Assembly (NCBI GenBank): GCA_026399515.1 | Contig: JAPLQT010000121.1 | Location: 1-50,124, forward strand | Source: Pseudomonadota bacterium | GTDB lineage: Bacteria > Pseudomonadota > Gammaproteobacteria > Burkholderiales > Rhodocyclaceae | Direction of reading: 5' to 3' | DNA length: 50,124 nucleotides | Shown here: one piece after another, positions 37,262 to 44,911 of the stretch | How the letters are laid out: each line of letters opens with the position of its first letter | Position numbering within the stretch: position 1 is the first letter of the stretch | Made by a program: the position numbers and the translations under genes | Notes under the pieces: generated by a model | The model's input: only the letters and a program-made list of their open reading frames with translations | Told to the model about the DNA's origin: nothing | The model's database searches: none

Positions 37262-38444
37262 CCGGCGCGTCAGCCGCGTATTCGACGCGGTTGCGCCCCG
37301 CCGCCTTGGCTCGATACATCGCTTCATCCGCCAGGCCGATCAGGCGATCCAGGCCGGTTTTGTAATCGCCGACCGCCACGCCGATGCTGACGGTAATGCG
37401 GATAGAGCTATCCTGTCCCTCGATGATGACGGGAGTCTTCGCCACGGTGGCACAAATGCGTTCGGCCACCATCAGCGCGGTATCGCGCGAAGTGTCGGGC
37501 AACATGACCATGAACTCCTCGCCGCCATAACGACCGAAGATGTCCTGACGTCGCAGACAGGCTTGGGCGATCCCGGCAAAGCGCTGCAATACCAGGTCGC
37601 CCACCTGGTGGCCGTGGCTGTCGTTGACCGTCTTGAAGTGGTCCAGATCCACCATCAGCAGGACCATCGGCTGGCCTGAGCGTCGGCCGCGCGCCTGTTC
37701 CCGCTCGGCCAGGTCGATGAAGGCGCGGCGGGCGAATGCCCCGGTCAGGGTATCGTGCCCGGCGAGATACTGGAGCGCTTCCTTGAGCCGGTCGTTGGCC
37801 ATCAGGATCAGCCCGACCGCCATCAACAGGGTGCCCAAGGAGTAGCCCGAAAGGTCCGCTTGATAGAGCTGCTGGCTCAAGGTGGCTGTTAGCAAATCGG
37901 CCGGGGGTGGTTCGACCCAGATCGCCAAGGCCACCCGTGCCAGGGATATCAGGGTTTCCGCAAAGAAGAACAGGGTGGCGAAACCGTCGCCGAAACGCAG
38001 CTTGTGACCTGGGCGCCCCTTCAGGACAGCTATCAGGCAAAGGCCGAAGAGCAAGGCGGTGGTGCCGGGAACGATAATCACACGCGCCCGGAAGCTGTAT
38101 TCGAAGTGAGTAAAGTAGACCAGCGACAGCAGGTTCAGCAGCATTACCGCGACCAGCAGGCGGGTGGGGATGGCGCGGTCGTTGAAGCGCAGCAAGCCGA
38201 TATAGACCATGGCAATGCCGGCTTCGATGGCCAGGCTGCCGAGCACGATGGCAACGAAGTCCGGAAGCATGCCGCGCAAGCCGTTGAACAATGCCGCGAC
38301 GAATATCAGGGCGCAGCCCATGCCCCATTCGCGCAATCCGCGGATGTCGGGCGGAAAGCCCCGCGCCTGGAACAGCAGGACGATCGCCGCCAGAAACGCC
38401 GAGACCAGCGTGCCGACGACCAGGACCAGCGGGTCGGGCTGCAT
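37224..38444 (-). CDS. Membrane diguanylate cyclase (7TM-like sensor plus GGDEF)
   Basis: Protein of 406 residues starting MQPDPLVLVVGTLVSAFLAA. About seven membrane helices fill residues 1-220, with NGLRGMLPDFVA at about 54-65, matching the motif in the GGDEF proteins at 5775 and 29970. The GGDEF domain follows directly with no PAS: DTLTGAFARRAFID, then GGEEF with I-site RRQD five residues before it, so an active cyclase with product inhibition is expected. A longer frame to 38729 is antisense to trmB and rejected. It starts five bases after the trmB stop, so it is the last gene of the thiS-thiG-trmB transcript and may be co-expressed with it. Confidence 0.92.
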   Translation of the reverse strand: MQPDPLVLVVGTLVSAFLAAIVLLFQARGFPPDIRGLREWGMGCALIFVAALFNGLRGMLPDFVAIVLGSLAIEAGIAMVYIGLLRFNDRAIPTRLLVAVMLLNLLSLVYFTHFEYSFRARVIIVPGTTALLFGLCLIAVLKGRPGHKLRFGDGFATLFFFAETLISLARVALAIWVEPPPADLLTATLSQQLYQADLSGYSLGTLLMAVGLILMANDRLKEALQYLAGHDTLTGAFARRAFIDLAEREQARGRRSGQPMVLLMVDLDHFKTVNDSHGHQVGDLVLQRFAGIAQACLRRQDIFGRYGGEEFMVMLPDTSRDTALMVAERICATVAKTPVIIEGQDSSIRITVSIGVAVGDYKTGLDRLIGLADEAMYRAKAAGRNRVEYAADAPVNDQAGIPAATG

Positions 38445-38449
38445 GACGA

Positions 38450-39127
38450 TCAGGTACGCCGCCGGAACACTACATCCCAGACGCCGTGGCCCAGGCGCAG
38501 GCCGCGGCTCTCGAACTTGGTCCGCGGGCGGTAGTCGGGGCGCGGTGCAAAGTCGGCGGCGGTATTTTCCAGCAAGGGTTCCGCCCCCAGTACTTCGAGC
38601 ATCTGCTGTGCGTATTCCTCCCAGTCCGTGGCGCAGTGCAGGATGCCGCCGGGAATCAGGCGTTCGGCGAGCAGTTGCACCAGCGGCGGCTGGATCAGGC
38701 GGCGCTTGTGGTGGCGTTTCTTCGGCCACGGATCGGGGAAGAAGATGTGGACCGCGGCCAGCGATGCCAGCGGAATCATGTCGCGCAATACTTCCACGGC
38801 GTCGTGCTGGATGATGCGCACATTGCCCAGCTCGCGCTCGGCGATCTCCTTCAGCAGTCCGCCGACGCCCGGCGTGTGCACCTCGATGCCGAGATAGTCG
38901 TTTTCAGGATGGGCGGCGGCGATGCTGGCGGTGGTCTCGCCCATGCCGAAGCCTATCTCCAGGATTATCGGAGTGCCGTCGCGGCCAAAGGCGGCGGCAA
39001 GATCGAGCGGGGCCGGTCGGTAGGGGATGCCCCACAACGGCAGTCCCTGCTCGTGATGGCGTTGCTGGGCTTGGGTGACGCGTCCCTGGCGCAGGACGAA
39101 ACTGCGGATGTGCTGCGCCAGGATCAT
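38450..39127 (-). CDS. trmB: tRNA (guanine-N7-)-methyltransferase
   Basis: Methylates G46 of tRNA using S-adenosylmethionine; 225 residues starting [20 protein letters not shown] at 39127. The SAM-binding motif EIGFGMGE is at 57-64 and the TrmB signature [16 protein letters not shown] at 129-144. Its ATG overlaps the thiG stop (ATGA), so it is translationally coupled. The C-terminal [17 protein letters not shown] is also typical. Confidence 0.97.
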   Translation of the reverse strand: MILAQHIRSFVLRQGRVTQAQQRHHEQGLPLWGIPYRPAPLDLAAAFGRDGTPIILEIGFGMGETTASIAAAHPENDYLGIEVHTPGVGGLLKEIAERELGNVRIIQHDAVEVLRDMIPLASLAAVHIFFPDPWPKKRHHKRRLIQPPLVQLLAERLIPGGILHCATDWEEYAQQMLEVLGAEPLLENTAADFAPRPDYRPRTKFESRGLRLGHGVWDVVFRRRT

Positions 39128-39909
39128 GTGATCAGGCCGCTGGTCGGAGAGCTGGGGCTGGCGGCGTACAGCTTCTTCGGCATCCGCCCGGCCAGCCATG
39201 CCTCGCGGCCGGCCTCGACCGCCTTCTTCATAGCGCCGGCCATCATCACCGGATCCCTGGCCAGGGCGATGGCCGTATTCATCAGCACCCCGTCGCATCC
39301 CAGTTCCATGGCGATCGCCGCGTCCGAAGCGGTGCCGACGCCGGCATCGACCAGCACCGGCACCTTGGCGTTTTCGATGATCAGCTTGAGATTCCACGGA
39401 TTGAGGATGCCCATGCCCGAGCCGATCAAGGATGCCAATGGCATCACCGCGACGCAGCCTATTTCTTCAAGCAGCTTGGCCTGGATCGGGTCGTCGCTGC
39501 AATACACCATCACCTTGAAGCCGTCCCTGACCAGGGTTTCCGCCGCTTTCAGGGTCTCAGGCATGTGCGGGAACAGGGTGTTCGGATCGCCAAGCACTTC
39601 CAGCTTGACCAGGTCGTGCCCGTCGAGCAGTTCGCGCGCCAGGCGCAGCGTGCGCACCGCGTCGTCGGCGGTATAGCAGCCGGCGGTGTTGGGCAGATAG
39701 GTGTAATCGGAGGCCGGCAATACGTCCAGCAGCGACGGCTGGCCCGGTTCCTGGCCGAGGTTCATGCGGCGGATCGCCACTGTCACGATCTGCGCGCCGG
39801 AGGCGTCGATGGCCGCCTTGGTTGCGGCGAAGTCCTTGTATTTGCCGGTGCCGACCAGCAGGCGCGACGTGTAGGCCTTGCCGGCGATGATCAATGGGTC
39901 GTTGTTCAT
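39124..39909 (-). CDS. thiG: Thiazole synthase ThiG
   Basis: Forms the thiazole phosphate of thiamine from DXP, dehydroglycine and ThiS thiocarboxylate; 261 residues. TIM barrel with [11 protein letters not shown] near 17-27, Schiff-base Lys102 in [10 protein letters not shown], and the phosphate-binding [20 protein letters not shown] near 203-222. It is 18 bases downstream of thiS and overlaps trmB by four bases. No TPP riboswitch was recognised upstream of the operon. Confidence 0.97.
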   Translation of the reverse strand: MNNDPLIIAGKAYTSRLLVGTGKYKDFAATKAAIDASGAQIVTVAIRRMNLGQEPGQPSLLDVLPASDYTYLPNTAGCYTADDAVRTLRLARELLDGHDLVKLEVLGDPNTLFPHMPETLKAAETLVRDGFKVMVYCSDDPIQAKLLEEIGCVAVMPLASLIGSGMGILNPWNLKLIIENAKVPVLVDAGVGTASDAAIAMELGCDGVLMNTAIALARDPVMMAGAMKKAVEAGREAWLAGRMPKKLYAASPSSPTSGLIT

Positions 39910-39927
39910 GGTGGTTTTGAGTGGAGT

Positions 39928-40140
39928 TTATCCGCCGCCGACGGCGACGACGATTTCGATGCGGGTGCCGGGCTTGATCACAGTCTCTGCGTGCCTGCTC
40001 TTCGGCACGATCTCGCCGTCCATTTCGACCGCGACACGCTTGCCGGCATAACCGAGATCTTCAAGCAGTTGCGCCACGCAAGTCTTCGCTTCGAGGCGGC
40101 GTGCTTGGCCATTGAGGGTAAATTGAACCTGGGCATCCAT
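39928..40140 (-). CDS. thiS: Sulfur carrier protein ThiS
   Basis: Ubiquitin-like sulfur carrier of 70 residues, starting MDAQVQFTLNGQARRL and ending in the required C-terminal Gly-Gly (VAVGGG), which is thiocarboxylated and donates sulfur to ThiG. RVAVEMDGEIVPKS is the usual central motif. First gene of thiS-thiG-trmB. The upstream 120 bases to the tRNA gene show no TPP-box pattern. Confidence 0.93.
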   Translation of the reverse strand: MDAQVQFTLNGQARRLEAKTCVAQLLEDLGYAGKRVAVEMDGEIVPKSRHAETVIKPGTRIEIVVAVGGG

Positions 40141-40264
40141 GGAGGAAATTCTAACTTAGAAATGGCCTCATTTCCGGCATCGCCGATAGCCGGTGCTACG
40201 AATTCGCTGTCGGATCTTCGACCGCAACCGTAGCGTCATGGACCGTAGTAAAATTGCGCTTAGA

Positions 40265-40338
40265 GCGGGCGTCGTATAATGGTAATACCCTAGCTTCCCA
40301 AGCTAGAGCCGTGGGTTCGATTCCCATCGCCCGCTCCA
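40265..40338 (+). tRNA. tRNA-Gly (anticodon CCC)
   Basis: Full cloverleaf of 74 nt with encoded CCA: acceptor GCGGGCG (40265-40271) pairs with CGCCCGC (40328-40334), discriminator T, then CCA. Anticodon stem CTAGC/GCTAG with loop TTCCCAA gives anticodon CCC at 40297-40299, reading GGG. T arm GTGGG-TTCGATT-CCCAT. A TAAAAT at 40249-40254 may be its -10 box. Confidence 0.95.
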
Positions 40339-40387
40339 GAAACTCTTCCATGAACGTCCTAACCAAGGCTGGAAAACCAGGCAAACA

Positions 40388-40404
40388 AAAGGCATATTGC
40401 CTTT
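40388..40404 (+). terminator. Hairpin terminator after tRNA-Gly
   Basis: Perfect 7-bp stem AAAGGCA / TGCCTTT with a TAT loop, followed by CTTG. Position 50 bases after the tRNA fits a terminator, though the T-run is short. Confidence 0.6.
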
Positions 40405-40490
40405 CTTGCGTCCTACGTGGTTCCAATTGATCTGTTGCAATCCGCCTGTTTGAGGACGCTACAGGATTTCTTCAAGCTCTTATATCTATC

Positions 40491-42800
40491 GTGCACACGC
40501 TTGATTTACTGAATCAACCAGAATCCGGCCAGATTGACCAACTGGTAACGTTGTTCAATCGGGGGCAATACGCAGAAGCTGCAGCCCTCGCCGGAGAGAT
40601 GACTGTGCTGTTTCCGAGGTACAGCGTCGGCTGGAAGGTATTGGGTGCGGTGCTAAAGCAGGTCGGGCGAACCTTGGATGCGTTGGCACCAATGCAAAAA
40701 GCGATAGTGCTGGCGCCAAGTGACGCCGTGGCGCACAGCAATCTTGGCGTTACCCTCAAGGATATGGATCGTCTGGACGAGGCCGAGACCTGTTGCCGCC
40801 GGGCTCTCGAGATTAGCCCCAATTATGCCGACGCATATTACAACCTCGGAAATGCCCTCAGCGGTCTGGGTCGGCTAGACGAGGCCGAGGTTCATTACCG
40901 CCATGCTCTGGGGATCAAGCCGGATTACGCTGACGCGCACACCAATCTGGGTGTTGTCCTAAATGACCTTGGCCGGATAGACGACGCCGAGCTCACATAC
41001 CACCGAGCTCTGCGGATCAACCCCGATTGCGCAGAGGCGATTAACAACCTGGGCGTGGCCCTCAAGCATCTCGGTCGGACAGATGAGGCGGAGGTCAGTT
41101 GCCGTCAAGCCCTGACGATCAAACCCGATTACGCCGATGCCCACCGCAACCTGGCCGTTATTCTCGAGGATCTGGGTCATCATGCCGGGGCCGAAGCCAG
41201 TTGCCGCCGATCTCTGTGCACTAAACCGAATCACCCTCAGACACATTACAACTTGGGTAATACCCTCAGTAGCCTCGGTCGGCTAAGCGAAGCCGAAGCA
41301 AGCTACCGCCGAGCTCTAGCCATCAAACCCGATTACATCGATGTGCATAACAACTTGGGCAACATCATCAAGGATATGGGCCGCCTTGACGAGGCAGAAG
41401 CAAGCTACCGCCGGGCTCTCAGGATCAACCCGGACTTTGCGGAGGGGCAAAGCAATCTGGGCATCGCGCTTAAGGAAAGCGGACAGTTGGATGAGTCGAT
41501 TGCTTGCTTTCGGGCCGCAGTGGCACTTGACCCGAGCAACACACGTTTTCATAGCAACCTCGTCTATACGATCTATTTTCACCCTACGTTCGATGAACGA
41601 GCAATACTCGATGAAGCAAGGAATTTCGGTTTGACACATTGCTCATCCGGATATGCAACACGCAATTCGCTTGCAAGGGGAGATCGATTGTCTGAAAGGC
41701 AACTGCACATTGGCTATGTCTCACCGGACTTCAGAAACCATTGCCAGTCACTCTTTACAATCCCATTATTGTCGAATCACGACCGCACGAAGTTCAAAGT
41801 ACATTGCTACGCCCAAGTAAGACAGCCTGACGAAATCACTAAGCGCTTGGCTACCTACGCCGACGTATGGCGACCTACGATTTGTCAAAGTGACGAGCAG
41901 CTCGCAACCACCATCGCCGGTGATGGCATAGATATCTTGGTTGACCTGACGATGCATATGGCTTACGGACGCCCCGCGTTGTTTGCACAAAAACCTGCGC
42001 CTATTCAAATCGCCTGGTTGGCCTATCCCGGCACCACGGGAATCCCGGCAATGGACTACCGTCTTACCGACCCATGGCTGGACCCCCCCGCGCTTGGCGA
42101 CGACCGTTACACCGAGACATCGATTCGCCTACCAGATTCCTTTTGGTGCTATGCGCCCTTGATTCCCCGCATGGAAACTGGCCCTTTGCCGGCGCTGACG
42201 GCCGGGCATATCACCTTCGGATGTCTCAATAACTTCTTTAAGGTCTCTGACGATACTCTGCGTCGCTGGAGCCGGGTAATGGTAGCGATGCCATCGTCAA
42301 GACTTATCTTGCTCACGCCGCCAGGATCTCCAAGGAAGAGAGTCCTGGAGTTATTCGGTCGATATGGTGTCGAGGCCGGACGCATCGAGTTTGTCGGACG
42401 CCAGCCGCAGCCTCAATACTTGCAAACATATAATCGCATTGATCTTTGCCTGGATACGTTGCCCTACAACGGACATACCACGAGCATTGACTCTTATTGG
42501 ATGGGTGTGCCGGTGATTACTCAAGTTGGGCACACCGTTGTTGGACGAGCGGGTTGGAGCCAACTAAATAACCTGGGTCTGCCCGAGTTGGCCGCCTTTG
42601 ACGAAGAGACTTTCGTCAACATTGCCGTCGCGACCGCGACCGACTTGCGGCGACTAAGCGAACTGCGACAATCACTGCGTAAGACTCTAGAGGACAGTCC
42701 GTTGATGGATGCGAAACGCTTCACCCGCGCAATGGAGAATGTGTATCGTCAAGTTTGGCGAAGCTTACACTCCACGTCTGGAAACGATGGGTCTGACTGA
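40491..42800 (+). CDS. TPR-repeat O-GlcNAc transferase-like glycosyltransferase (SPINDLY/GT41 type)
   Basis: Cytoplasmic protein of 769 residues. About nine 34-residue TPR units fill residues 35-365 (repeating pattern LGRLDEAEASYRRAL, IKPDYADAHNNLG), seen also as tandem DNA repeats of about 102 bp. The C-terminal GT41 catalytic part has HIGYVSPDFRNH near 405-416, AWLAYPGTTGIPAMDYRLTD near 504-523, FGCLNNFFKVS near 578-588, LDTLPYNGHTT near 657-667 and a late GRAGWSQLNNLGL. It should transfer a sugar from a nucleotide sugar to Ser/Thr of a protein; the target is unknown. The start is GTG at 40491 with no clear ribosome-binding site. Codon use is visibly less GC-rich than in neighbours, and it lies next to a tRNA gene, which suggests horizontal transfer. 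Confidence 0.9.
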   Translation: MHTLDLLNQPESGQIDQLVTLFNRGQYAEAAALAGEMTVLFPRYSVGWKVLGAVLKQVGRTLDALAPMQKAIVLAPSDAVAHSNLGVTLKDMDRLDEAETCCRRALEISPNYADAYYNLGNALSGLGRLDEAEVHYRHALGIKPDYADAHTNLGVVLNDLGRIDDAELTYHRALRINPDCAEAINNLGVALKHLGRTDEAEVSCRQALTIKPDYADAHRNLAVILEDLGHHAGAEASCRRSLCTKPNHPQTHYNLGNTLSSLGRLSEAEASYRRALAIKPDYIDVHNNLGNIIKDMGRLDEAEASYRRALRINPDFAEGQSNLGIALKESGQLDESIACFRAAVALDPSNTRFHSNLVYTIYFHPTFDERAILDEARNFGLTHCSSGYATRNSLARGDRLSERQLHIGYVSPDFRNHCQSLFTIPLLSNHDRTKFKVHCYAQVRQPDEITKRLATYADVWRPTICQSDEQLATTIAGDGIDILVDLTMHMAYGRPALFAQKPAPIQIAWLAYPGTTGIPAMDYRLTDPWLDPPALGDDRYTETSIRLPDSFWCYAPLIPRMETGPLPALTAGHITFGCLNNFFKVSDDTLRRWSRVMVAMPSSRLILLTPPGSPRKRVLELFGRYGVEAGRIEFVGRQPQPQYLQTYNRIDLCLDTLPYNGHTTSIDSYWMGVPVITQVGHTVVGRAGWSQLNNLGLPELAAFDEETFVNIAVATATDLRRLSELRQSLRKTLEDSPLMDAKRFTRAMENVYRQVWRSLHSTSGNDGSD

Positions 42801-42833
42801 GATCTACCGGGACACTGACCTGACTGGTTTTCT

Positions 42834-42865
42834 CGGGCCAATTCGATCTGGAGATTCTTGGCCCG
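42834..42865. terminator. Inverted repeat between convergent genes
   Basis: CGGGCCAA (42834-42841) and TTGGCCCG (42858-42865) form a perfect 8-bp stem with a 16-base loop, between the convergent stops of the GT41 gene (42800) and the receiver gene (42903). No T-run follows on either strand, so terminator function is only suggested by position. Confidence 0.4.
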
Positions 42866-42902
42866 GCCATCTTGCGTAGGTTGCTTTCCGCTGCTGTTTT
42901 GC

Positions 42903-43316
42903 TCAAGCGGAAGGGTCTCGAATGCCGAGTACTGCGCTGAAATAGGTCTGGTTCTGGCATACCTTTCGAATAGCCTGAAGCAGTTCAGTCCCGGCGTCCG
43001 ATTTCACGACATAGCCATGAGCGCCGGCTTCGATCATTGTGGCGACACGACGCTGGTCCCGATGGGCCGAAAGGCCGATGACCTTTACGTTCGGGTATTT
43101 GGCGAGAAGCTGCCGCGTCGCTTCGACGCCGTTCAACCCAGGCATGGTCAGATCCATGCACACCACATCCGCGCGGCTCTCGCCTACCATCCTAAGAACG
43201 TCGTTGCCGTCGATCGCCTCGCCGACCACCTCGATGTCGGGGGCCAGTTCCAAAACCATATGCAGCGCATCTCGTAGCAGCGCGTGGTCATCAGCCAGCA
43301 ATACACGCAATTTCAT
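42903..43316 (-). CDS. Receiver-only response regulator (NarL type lacking its HTH)
   Basis: Protein of 137 residues starting MKLRVLLADDHALLRDALHM. The receiver is complete: acidic pair near 9-10, phospho-acceptor Asp in VVCMDLTMPG near 55, Thr/Ser switch in GLSAHR and Lys in YVVKSDAG near 105. The linker ends GIRDPSA and a stop follows exactly where NarL/LuxR-type relatives continue into a DNA-binding domain, and no HTH is found in any frame beyond 42903. It is therefore either a natural single-domain regulator or a truncated gene next to the probably foreign GT41 gene. A kinase partner may be the one at 44912. Confidence 0.85.
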   Translation of the reverse strand: MKLRVLLADDHALLRDALHMVLELAPDIEVVGEAIDGNDVLRMVGESRADVVCMDLTMPGLNGVEATRQLLAKYPNVKVIGLSAHRDQRRVATMIEAGAHGYVVKSDAGTELLQAIRKVCQNQTYFSAVLGIRDPSA

Positions 43317-43707
43317 GAGGATCTCGCAACAAATTTCCCGACGAAGGCTAGCAGGAGTTGCACCTTTGATGTGTCAAAACTCGGCCTGACGCGTGGCGGA
43401 AAGGCCCGGCAAATAGTTGGCCCGGAAATCGTAGCCAGCGCTTGTCAGCGTCCCAAAAAAAAGCGGGGATAGAACGTTTGCTCCATCCCCTCAACCATGC
43501 ACTACTGGAGGAAATACATGTGCGACTATATTTGCAGCGATTCAAGACCGCATCCCCTATTTGGGGTAGGTTTCCAAACTTGATTCCGGTGCTGGATTGG
43601 CGCCGACATGGGACTAGGGGAAAGAGGAATTGCGCTGCTAAAGCATTTATAGCAAGACCGGCTGCCGCCAATTCGCGATCAAATTGCCGCGAGCACCGGT
43701 TTGGAAT
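43317..43707. other. Non-coding stretch with palindromic operator-like site
   Basis: About 390 bases without a supported gene. The main feature is a CCCTA-TT-TGGGG site at 43555-43566 (listed separately). An A-run (AAAAAAAA, about 43457-43464) followed by GCGGGG is also seen. No coding frame has family resemblance. Confidence 0.45.
43550..43573. promoter_or_regulatory. Operator-like palindrome, site 1
   Basis: Core CCCCTATTTGGGGTAGG at 43554-43570, preceded by GCAT and followed by TTT. It is nearly identical to the site at 44140 and lies about 235 bases upstream of the receiver-only regulator gene (start 43316). Confidence 0.5.
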
Positions 43708-44064
43708 TCACAGCCAGAGGGACGGCGAATCCTTGGTGGCGGCGGTCTCGAAGAACGCGATGAGCCGCTCCATGTCATCGGCCAGTTCGTTGGGAAGGCG
43801 CTGGCGATCCAGGACACCGGTTGCAACCGCGGAAGCGACCAGCGCCCTGTCGTCCCCCGTTTCGTAGCGCATGAAGATTTCGCGCGCGGTACGTTGATGG
43901 AATCGGTGGATGATGCCGCTCAATTCATGACTGTCGATCTTGCCAAGCCGCCAATCGTCAAAGGATTCCGCAAGCGCCGACAGGGCACGGCTTAGTTCCT
44001 CCTCGTGGGCTTGCCGCGCAAGCTTGGGAAGCAAACTCTTGAGGTTCGTCAATGTCTTTGCCAT
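43708..44064 (-). CDS. Small helical protein of unknown function
   Basis: Protein of 118 residues starting MAKTLTNLKSLLPKLARQAH at 44064; longer frames to 44337 cross the palindromic site and the regulator gene and are not favoured. Mostly helical and charged, with EELSRALSALAESFDDWRLG, then ELSGIIHRFHQRTAREIF near 54-71 and ADDMERLIAFFE. I recognise this as the pattern of small conserved hypothetical proteins, without a named function. No signal peptide or membrane helix. Its upstream region shares the operator-like site 2 with the divergent LuxR-type regulator, so it probably belongs to that regulon. Confidence 0.7.
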   Translation of the reverse strand: MAKTLTNLKSLLPKLARQAHEEELSRALSALAESFDDWRLGKIDSHELSGIIHRFHQRTAREIFMRYETGDDRALVASAVATGVLDRQRLPNELADDMERLIAFFETAATKDSPSLWL

Positions 44065-44139
44065 CTTGTTCTGTGAAAATCGAGTTGCGACGGGCTTTTG
44101 TGGGGAATCGGCACACGATAAGCCAAACAGTAGTGATTG

Positions 44140-44163
44140 GCATCCCCTAAATAGGGTAGGTTC
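44140..44163. promoter_or_regulatory. Operator-like palindrome, site 2
   Basis: CCCTA-AA-TAGGG at 44145-44156, a perfect inverted repeat with 2-bp spacer, in the context GCATCCCCTA...GGGTAGGTT shared with site 1. It lies between the divergent starts of the small helical protein (44064) and the LuxR-type regulator (44258), a classic place for autoregulation. Confidence 0.6.
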
Positions 44164-44257
44164 GCACCGCGCACCCGTCTGGCGGCCGAGAACCCTTGAG
44201 GAAAGCCGTCGCTCAAAGCCGAGTGACCCGCAAGGTGATTCCGAAGGATGCCGTTTC

Positions 44258-44902
44258 ATGCAGGATGACCGTCTTACCCCGTTTGCTCTCGTCGTCGAGG
44301 ACCATCCGCTGGTCGCGGATTCGCTGATAGCCTGCATCCGCGACTGTGCCCCCGGGCTGGAGGTTCACAGCGCGGAGTCCCTTCGGGCGGCGCTGCATAT
44401 CCTCGCGCGGCGGCCTTCGCCCCTGCTGATCATTACCGACCTGGCGTTGACCGACACCAAGGGTACCCAGGCTGTCAGAAGCCTGCGCGAGGCGGCACCC
44501 GAGACGCCCTTGCTGGTTTTCACCGCGCTGGACGATCCGATGCTCCGCAGCGAGGCCAAGGAACTCGGGGCGAGCGGCTACCTCATCAAGAGCACGTCGA
44601 CGCAGACGCTGCGGGACGAAGTTCGGGCTGTCATCGGCATGCATCCCGCCGGGCAACCCGTTCCTCCTGAAGGTGCCGGCAAGCTGAACCGACTGCTGAC
44701 GCCAAAACAGCTCGCGGTAATTGAAGAGTTGGTCGCGGGTCGCAGCAACAAACAAATCGCAGCGCGCTTGAATCTCAGCGACGAAACAGTCGGCTCCCAC
44801 ATGAAGGAAATCCTCAGCCGGCTGGGCGCAAGAAATCGTACAGAAGCAGTTGTCCGCTACCTCCAGATGATCAACCAACCCAGTGAACAAAGCAGAGGCT
44901 GA
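44258..44902 (+). CDS. LuxR/NarL-family response regulator
   Basis: Response regulator of 214 residues starting MQDDRLTPFALVVEDHPLVA at 44258, with GAAGGA eight bases upstream; the frame to 43940 is rejected. Receiver: acidic pair near 14-15, phospho-Asp in IITDLALTD near 60, Lys in GYLIKSTS near 111. C-terminal LuxR HTH: LTPKQLAVIEELVAGRSNKQ then IAARLNLSDETVGSHMKEIL. Its stop directly abuts the start of the histidine kinase gene, so the two form a two-component operon. Confidence 0.93.
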   Translation: MQDDRLTPFALVVEDHPLVADSLIACIRDCAPGLEVHSAESLRAALHILARRPSPLLIITDLALTDTKGTQAVRSLREAAPETPLLVFTALDDPMLRSEAKELGASGYLIKSTSTQTLRDEVRAVIGMHPAGQPVPPEGAGKLNRLLTPKQLAVIEELVAGRSNKQIAARLNLSDETVGSHMKEILSRLGARNRTEAVVRYLQMINQPSEQSRG

Positions 44903-44911
44903 GTGTATTGT

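Noticed and set aside
40141-40264. Possible TPP riboswitch before thiS
   Set aside because: The conserved CUGAGA and related THI-box blocks were not found on the minus strand.
40196-40426. 76-codon minus-strand frame across tRNA-Gly
   Set aside because: Covers the tRNA in reverse (the MGIEPTALAWEARVLPLYDA type product is a well-known spurious call over tRNA genes).
40488-41600. Tandem DNA repeats of about 102 bp as a CRISPR or satellite array
   Set aside because: The periodicity encodes 34-residue TPR units in one continuous frame; unit sequences vary as expected for protein repeats.
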